27,671 bases of DNA, from assembly GCA_937925635.1 (NCBI GenBank), contig CALALX010000041.1, positions 1-27,671 on the forward strand, in the 5' to 3' direction. Both the position numbers and the translations under genes were made by a program. Positions within the stretch are counted from its first letter, which is position 1. The number at the start of each line of letters is the position of its first letter. Positions 23,346 to 27,671 of this stretch are shown here, piece after piece. The DNA comes from an uncultured Caulobacter sp. (lineage in GTDB: Bacteria > Pseudomonadota > Alphaproteobacteria > Caulobacterales > Caulobacteraceae). The notes under the pieces are model-generated. The model was given only the letters and a program-made list of their open reading frames with translations. It did not search any database and had not been told where the DNA came from.

Positions 23346-25295
23346 CTACGCCGCGCCTGTCGCAACATCTCTAAGGCCATGCCGAGAGTAGGGGTCGTCA
23401 GATGTTCCGTCTACAAAATGCCGGAACCAGATTTCAATGCACATCATAGAAAATAGAGCATAGGTCCCATCCATACGTCCAGCGTCGGTGGCCTCGATTA
23501 GTTTTCGGACTGCACGGGGGTCAAAGATGTTCCGGGATGTTAGGCTGTCTGGGGAGAGGAGTTCCAGCAATTCGCCTCTCAATTCATTTCTGATCCAAGA
23601 TCGAAGCGGGGCTCCAAACCCTGTTTTCGGGCGATATATTACATCTCGAGGCAGGTAAGGTTCCATTGCCTGCTTCAGTACCCACTTCCCAGTTGAGCCT
23701 CGCTGTTTAAATCGATTGGGGAGCGTTGAGGCGAATTTGACTAGATCCAGATCCAGGAACGGCACTCGGACCTCAACCCCGGCCGCCATTGACATTTTGT
23801 CGGTATACAGAAGATTGTGATCTGCAAGGAAGAAACGCTGTTCAAGCGCTAGAATTCTATCAAGTGGCTCTGCATCGCTATTCATGCCCGAGAGGAAGTC
23901 GGTCATCACAAGATCGACCTCCTCGGCGCCGATAGATTCGATAAAGTCCCGCGTGTAAAGTCTATAAAGTTCTGTGTTGCTTATCCAAGAAAAGTAGTTT
24001 GCGATCTTTCGATCGCCGCTCAGTCCTGACCCGGAGAAAAGCTTGTTTATCCGACGAAGAGAAGGGTGTCTTTTGTCTAGTCGAGACGTTGTCGATTCAG
24101 CAGCCAACCTAATTCCACGGGGAATTAGTCCAATGAGACGGTCGGCTCCGACGGCGTGGTGTCTTCGGTAACCGGTAAACAGATCGTCGCCGCCTGCTCC
24201 TGACAGAAGAACCTTTATACCTTGGCTTCTAGCCAATTGGCTAATGTACAAGACATTTAGCGAGGCGGGATCGGCCAAAGGTTCATCTAGTTGGACAACC
24301 ATCTGAACGAGGTCTTTCGCCATTCTACTGGGGTCTACTTTTACGACGTTGAGCGAGACGCCTAGATGCTTAGCTACACGTCGTGCGTAGGGCAGGTCTT
24401 CTGGCGTACCGTCTGTCGGTTGTCCCGCATCGATAGTAAAGCACTGTATGTCGGGGTTAACTTCGCGGGCAAACGCGACGACGGCGCTCGAATCGAGCCC
24501 GCCAGAGAGGAACGCGCCGACCTGGACGTCGGCAACGAGCTGCCGATGGACAGCGGCGCGGAGATGCTGGGTTGTCAGCGAGATGGCCTCCGCATCGCCG
24601 CTAATTGCGCATTGAGGCTTGAGTGCGGGCTGCTGAAACCAGCGCCAGTGTTTCAAGATCTTGCCATCGCGGACTGTCATTGCTTCGCCGGGGCCAAGCT
24701 TGCGCACCCCCACGACAGGGGTCCCGTCGCCAGGGCACCACAAATAGGTTGTGTAGCGTGCAAGCGAGATGGGATCGGCCTGACCGAGATCCGCACCCAT
24801 CGCATCCAAACCCTTTATTTCGCTGGAAAAACGAAAACAATCTTCCCCGACTGAGTAGTACAACGGTTTCACGCCGAAGTTATCCCTCACCAGGGTGAGC
24901 GTGCCATCTTCCCCGTCGAGCAAAGCGAATGCAAATATCCCGTTCAATAGACTCAGACATTCAAGTCCCTGGTTCTCCAGGAGCCGGAGCAGAACCTCTG
25001 TATCTGAATGACCACGAAACGGGTATCTGGAAGCATCAATTTTCTTCCGGAGCGTATCAGAATTGTATAGCTCGCCGTTGTAAACGATCACGAACCGACC
25101 GTTGGCGCTCACCATAGGCTGATCGCCGGCTGCACTCAGATCGACAATGGAAAGTCGCGCGTGACCAAGGCCTACGCTGCCGTCTTCAGTTCGATACGTG
25201 CCCATTCCATCGGGGCCGCGGTGCCGAATTGACGCGACTGCCGCAACAATATCGGGGCGCGCGTCTCGACTCGAATAACCCACTATTCCGCACAC
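23346..25295 (-). CDS. asnB: Glutamine-hydrolysing asparagine synthase-like amidotransferase
   Basis: I place the start at GTG 25293-25295 so that the product begins Met-Cys-Gly-Ile-Val-Gly. The Ntn-type glutaminase needs Cys2 as its nucleophile, and GGAGG lies eight bases upstream. A frame three codons longer would bury that cysteine. The 649-residue protein has the class II glutaminase domain (RHRGPDG, residues about 25-31; YNGELYN 72-78; SDTE 97-100) and the synthetase domain with the PP-loop SGGLDSS (264-270) and GAGGDDLFTGY. True AsnB makes asparagine, but family members in O-antigen loci (for example WbpS of Pseudomonas) amidate uronic acids. Position between fcl and the sugar-modifying genes supports the latter. 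GC content falls across this gene. Confidence 0.88.
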   Translation of the reverse strand: MCGIVGYSSRDARPDIVAAVASIRHRGPDGMGTYRTEDGSVGLGHARLSIVDLSAAGDQPMVSANGRFVIVYNGELYNSDTLRKKIDASRYPFRGHSDTEVLLRLLENQGLECLSLLNGIFAFALLDGEDGTLTLVRDNFGVKPLYYSVGEDCFRFSSEIKGLDAMGADLGQADPISLARYTTYLWCPGDGTPVVGVRKLGPGEAMTVRDGKILKHWRWFQQPALKPQCAISGDAEAISLTTQHLRAAVHRQLVADVQVGAFLSGGLDSSAVVAFAREVNPDIQCFTIDAGQPTDGTPEDLPYARRVAKHLGVSLNVVKVDPSRMAKDLVQMVVQLDEPLADPASLNVLYISQLARSQGIKVLLSGAGGDDLFTGYRRHHAVGADRLIGLIPRGIRLAAESTTSRLDKRHPSLRRINKLFSGSGLSGDRKIANYFSWISNTELYRLYTRDFIESIGAEEVDLVMTDFLSGMNSDAEPLDRILALEQRFFLADHNLLYTDKMSMAAGVEVRVPFLDLDLVKFASTLPNRFKQRGSTGKWVLKQAMEPYLPRDVIYRPKTGFGAPLRSWIRNELRGELLELLSPDSLTSRNIFDPRAVRKLIEATDAGRMDGTYALFSMMCIEIWFRHFVDGTSDDPYSRHGLRDVATGAA

Positions 25296-25325
25296 AATCT
25301 CCACCTCCCGTCCGTCGATTACAAG

Positions 25326-26315
25326 TTATACGGGATTTGCGGTTTCATCTCGCCAAACCCGGGCGCCAGCAGTGCCGTCCTTGAGGAACCAGCGGTAGGT
25401 GTCGCCCAGGCCCTGGTCGAGGGGGGTCGCCGGGCTCCAGCCGAGGCCGCGCAGCTTGGCAGCGCTCATCAGTTTGCGCGGGGTCCCGTCAGGCTTTGAC
25501 CGGTCGAACGTCAGATCGCCCCGGTAGCCCACAGCCGCGCAGACCGCCCGGGCCAGATCGGCGATCGACAGGTCCTCGCCGGAGCCGACGTTGACGTGGG
25601 TCTCGCCGCTGTAGCGCTGCATCAGGAACACGCAGGCGTCGGCGCAGTCGTCCACATGCAGGAACTCCCGTAGCGGCGTCCCCGAGCCCCAGACGGTCAT
25701 GCTCGGCGCGTTGGTCGTCTTCGCCTCATGCGCCTTGCGCATCAGCGCCGGGATCACATGGCTGGACTGTAGGTCGAAGTTGTCGCCCGGCCCATAGAGG
25801 TTGGTCGGCATGGCGCTGATGAAGTCGCATCCGTACTGGCGACGATTGGCCTGGGCCAACTTGATACCCGCAATCTTGGCGATGGCGTACCATTCATTGG
25901 TCGGCTCGAGGGGCCCGGACAGTAGGGCCTCCTCGACGATCGGCTGCTCGGCAAGCTTGGGGTAGATGCAGCTGGAGCCGAGGAACAGTAGTTTTGCCAC
26001 GCCCGCCAGTCGCGAGGCCTCTATGATGTTGGCCTCGATCATCAGGTTTTTGTACAGGAAGTCAGCCGGGTAGCTGTCGTTGGCCAGGATGCCGCCGACC
26101 TTTGCCGCGGCCAGGAACACCGCGTCGGGCTTGTTTGCCATGACCCAGTCGTGGGTCTGGGCCTGGTTGGTAAGATCCACCATCTTGCGGTCGACGACCA
26201 GAACTTCGCAGCCCTCGCTGGCCAGGCGCCGCACCAAGGCGCCGCCGACCATGCCGGTGTGACCCGCAACCCAGACCCGCTTGCCCTCTAGCGGGAAGAT
26301 GATCTCACTCGCCAT
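25326..26315 (-). CDS. fcl: GDP-L-fucose synthase (GDP-4-keto-6-deoxymannose epimerase/reductase)
   Basis: This NADPH-dependent enzyme converts GDP-4-keto-6-deoxy-D-mannose to GDP-L-fucose. The 329-residue extended SDR has the Rossmann motif GHTGMVG (18-24), SSCIYP (114-119), the catalytic Y143-x3-K147 pair and the family's Cys116 and His186 at the epimerisation positions. The C-terminal substrate region (GSGTPLREFLHVDD) is typical. It overlaps gmd by 11 bases and precedes asnB by 30 bases, so the three genes form one transcript. A short C-terminal extension of about 15 residues is unremarkable. Confidence 0.95.
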   Translation of the reverse strand: MASEIIFPLEGKRVWVAGHTGMVGGALVRRLASEGCEVLVVDRKMVDLTNQAQTHDWVMANKPDAVFLAAAKVGGILANDSYPADFLYKNLMIEANIIEASRLAGVAKLLFLGSSCIYPKLAEQPIVEEALLSGPLEPTNEWYAIAKIAGIKLAQANRRQYGCDFISAMPTNLYGPGDNFDLQSSHVIPALMRKAHEAKTTNAPSMTVWGSGTPLREFLHVDDCADACVFLMQRYSGETHVNVGSGEDLSIADLARAVCAAVGYRGDLTFDRSKPDGTPRKLMSAAKLRGLGWSPATPLDQGLGDTYRWFLKDGTAGARVWRDETANPV

Positions 26316-27378
26316 GGCTGCGGCGGTCCTTCTCGACCCGGATGAGATCCTCCTGGACCATCTCCTCGCACAGCGCCTGCCAGCCGGTCTTGTGCTCCCA
26401 GCCGAGCTTTGCCTTCGCCTTGGAGGGATCGCCGATCAGCAGATCGACCTCCGCCGGGCGGAAGTAGCGTGGGTCGACCTCGACCCGGACGGTTCCGGTG
26501 GCAGCGTCACAGCCGATCTCGTCCACCCCCTCGCCCTCCCAGGCGATGGTCACGCCGGTTTGGGCGAAGGCGTGGCTGACGAAGTCGCGCACTCGGGTGG
26601 TCGCTCCCGTGGCCAGCACATAGTCGTCCGGCGTTTCCTGTTGCAGAATCCGCCACATGCCTTCGGCGTACTCCCGGGCGTGGCCCCAGTCGCGCTGAGC
26701 GTCGAGGTTGCCAAGGTAGAGCTTGTCCTGGAACCCGTGCAGGATCGCCGCCACCGCCCGGGTGATCTTGCGGGTGACGAAGGTCTCCCCCCGCAGCGGG
26801 CTCTCGTGGTTGAACAGGATGCCATTGGAGGCGTGCATGCCGTAGGCCTCCCGGTAGTTCACCACCATCCAGTAGGCGTAAAGCTTAGCCGCCGCATAGG
26901 GGCTGCGGGGGTAGAAGGGCGTGGTCTCGGTCTGGGGCACCTGCTGCACCTTGCCATACAGCTCCGAGGTCGAGGCCTGGTAGAACCTCGTCTTTTCCGT
27001 CAACCCAAGCAGTCGGATCGCCTCCAGAAGCCGCAGCGGACCGATGGCGTCGGCGTTGGCGGTGTACTCGGCTGTCTCGAAGCTGACCTGGACATGGCTC
27101 TGGGCAGCCAGATTGTAGATCTCGTCCGGCTGGGTCTGCTGCACGATTCGGATCAGGTTGGTCGCATCGGTCATGTCCCCGTAGTGCAGGATGAACCGCT
27201 GACCGGGTTCGTGCGGATCCTGATAGAGATGCTCGATCCGCTCGGTGTTGAACGACGATGACCGCCGCTTGATCCCGTGCACCGTGTAGCCCTTGGCCAG
27301 CAGAAGCTCGGACAGGTACGCCCCGTCCTGGCCGGTCACACCGGTCAACAATGCGACCTTGCCGTTCGACTCAATCAA
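26305..27378 (-). CDS. gmd: GDP-mannose 4,6-dehydratase
   Basis: The enzyme converts GDP-D-mannose to GDP-4-keto-6-deoxy-D-mannose, using tightly bound NADP. The 357-residue protein has GVTGQDGAYL (13-22), the arginine-rich NADP-binding KRRSSSFNTER, the STSELYG segment with catalytic Thr137 and Glu139, and Tyr161-x3-Lys165. LFNHESPLRGETFVTRKI and QRDWGHAREYAEGMW are close to identical with the family consensus. It is the first gene of the minus-strand operon in the window and supplies Fcl directly. Confidence 0.96.
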   Translation of the reverse strand: MIESNGKVALLTGVTGQDGAYLSELLLAKGYTVHGIKRRSSSFNTERIEHLYQDPHEPGQRFILHYGDMTDATNLIRIVQQTQPDEIYNLAAQSHVQVSFETAEYTANADAIGPLRLLEAIRLLGLTEKTRFYQASTSELYGKVQQVPQTETTPFYPRSPYAAAKLYAYWMVVNYREAYGMHASNGILFNHESPLRGETFVTRKITRAVAAILHGFQDKLYLGNLDAQRDWGHAREYAEGMWRILQQETPDDYVLATGATTRVRDFVSHAFAQTGVTIAWEGEGVDEIGCDAATGTVRVEVDPRYFRPAEVDLLIGDPSKAKAKLGWEHKTGWQALCEEMVQEDLIRVEKDRRSHGE

Positions 27379-27671
27379 CTTTCGATCCTCGATCCATAAA
27401 TTTCACTAAGTAAGAGCCCAATAAGGCGGTGGCCTTTGACCATCGGTTGAACGCACGTTGCAGAGAACACGAAGCGATCCGGCTGCCGCGTTTGCGCCGT
27501 ATGCGACCGCTTCTCGATTGCAGCTAACTATCCTCGACGGAGCATTCCAATTGGAATCTTAAAGGCGGTGATTTTACGAGCCCAAAACCATCAGTGAGGC
27601 GCGCTGCAACGACCAAAAACCGTAAGAGGCCCACTTAGGCATGCCCGGCACAAAAGACCGTAGGCGCGATT
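27379..27671 (-). promoter_or_regulatory. Upstream region of the gmd operon
   Basis: The 293 bases upstream of gmd hold no gene that I can support. The region is AT-richer than the flanking gene and includes a perfect 14-bp palindrome at 27544-27557 (ATTCCAA and its complement), which overlaps a GANTC site. The operon's promoter presumably lies here, but I cannot point to convincing -35 and -10 boxes. Confidence 0.4.
27544..27557. promoter_or_regulatory. 14-bp perfect palindrome upstream of gmd
   Basis: ATTCCAATTGGAAT is its own reverse complement. It lies about 165 bp upstream of the gmd start. A GAATC pentamer at its right edge is a match to the GANTC sites methylated by CcrM in alphaproteobacteria. 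Operator function is a guess. Confidence 0.35.

Noticed and set aside
27540..27565. CtrA binding site (TTAA-N7-TTAA) upstream of gmd
   Set aside because: One TTAA is present on the minus strand but the second half reads ATTG, so the match is incomplete.
1..27671. CRISPR arrays, rRNA or tRNA genes
   Set aside because: No regularly spaced repeats and no recognisable structural RNA sequences were seen anywhere in the window.

Overview
The window is GC-rich bacterial DNA that looks alphaproteobacterial, most likely Caulobacterales (Caulobacter/Phenylobacterium/Brevundimonas-like). The support is the codon use, a Ros/MucR-type regulator and the make-up of the polysaccharide locus. No rRNA or other marker gene is present, so the genus is not established.

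Layout: (1) bases 1-57 hold the 3' end of an OmpA-type protein with a strong terminator. (2) 336-5959, all on the minus strand, is an exopolysaccharide polymerisation/export operon read wza, wzc-like tyrosine kinase, TPR/jelly-roll protein, Wzy/WaaL-type polymerase. A separate small signal-peptide/TM protein (GfcA-like in layout) with its own terminator lies upstream. (3) 6577-11049 is a mixed accessory and regulatory stretch: a PPP-type phosphatase, a DUF3617-like lipoprotein, a 54-residue membrane protein, a NusG/RfaH-like antiterminator paralogue, a VanZ-like protein, a TPR protein and a MucR-like regulator whose zinc ligands are mostly lost. (4) 11255-15650 is a scar-like, mobile-DNA-rich stretch: a small CxxC protein, an N-terminally truncated phosphoesterase, an XRE regulator, a tyrosine recombinase, manC (GDP-mannose pyrophosphorylase) and a 1.25-kb IS3-family element whose OrfB is frameshifted. 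(5) 15648-27378, minus strand, is a nucleotide-sugar and glycan assembly operon read gmd, fcl, asnB-like amidotransferase, a 0.7-kb gap, methyltransferase, MDR plus Gfo/Idh/MocA fusion oxidoreductase, wecB, heparinase II/III-like protein, GT4 glycosyltransferase.

How the genes work together: ManC, Gmd and Fcl are consecutive activities leading to GDP-L-fucose. WecB supplies a UDP-ManNAc-type (or related 2-epimerised) amino sugar. The GT4 enzyme, methyltransferase, amidotransferase, fused oxidoreductase and heparinase-like protein would build and tailor a repeat unit, and the Wza/Wzc/Wzy genes would polymerise and export it. The NusG paralogue and the MucR-like protein are plausible transcriptional controllers. 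Whether the two gene blocks serve the same polysaccharide is an inference from proximity. No initiating phosphoglycosyltransferase or Wzx flippase is seen in the window.

The most interesting material is the translationally coupled block GT4/heparinase/WecB/fused oxidoreductase/methyltransferase, which lies next to an amidotransferase. It combines a polysaccharide-lyase fold with a zinc-ligand-less MDR/MocA fusion inside a biosynthetic operon, and I know of no assigned pathway for that set.
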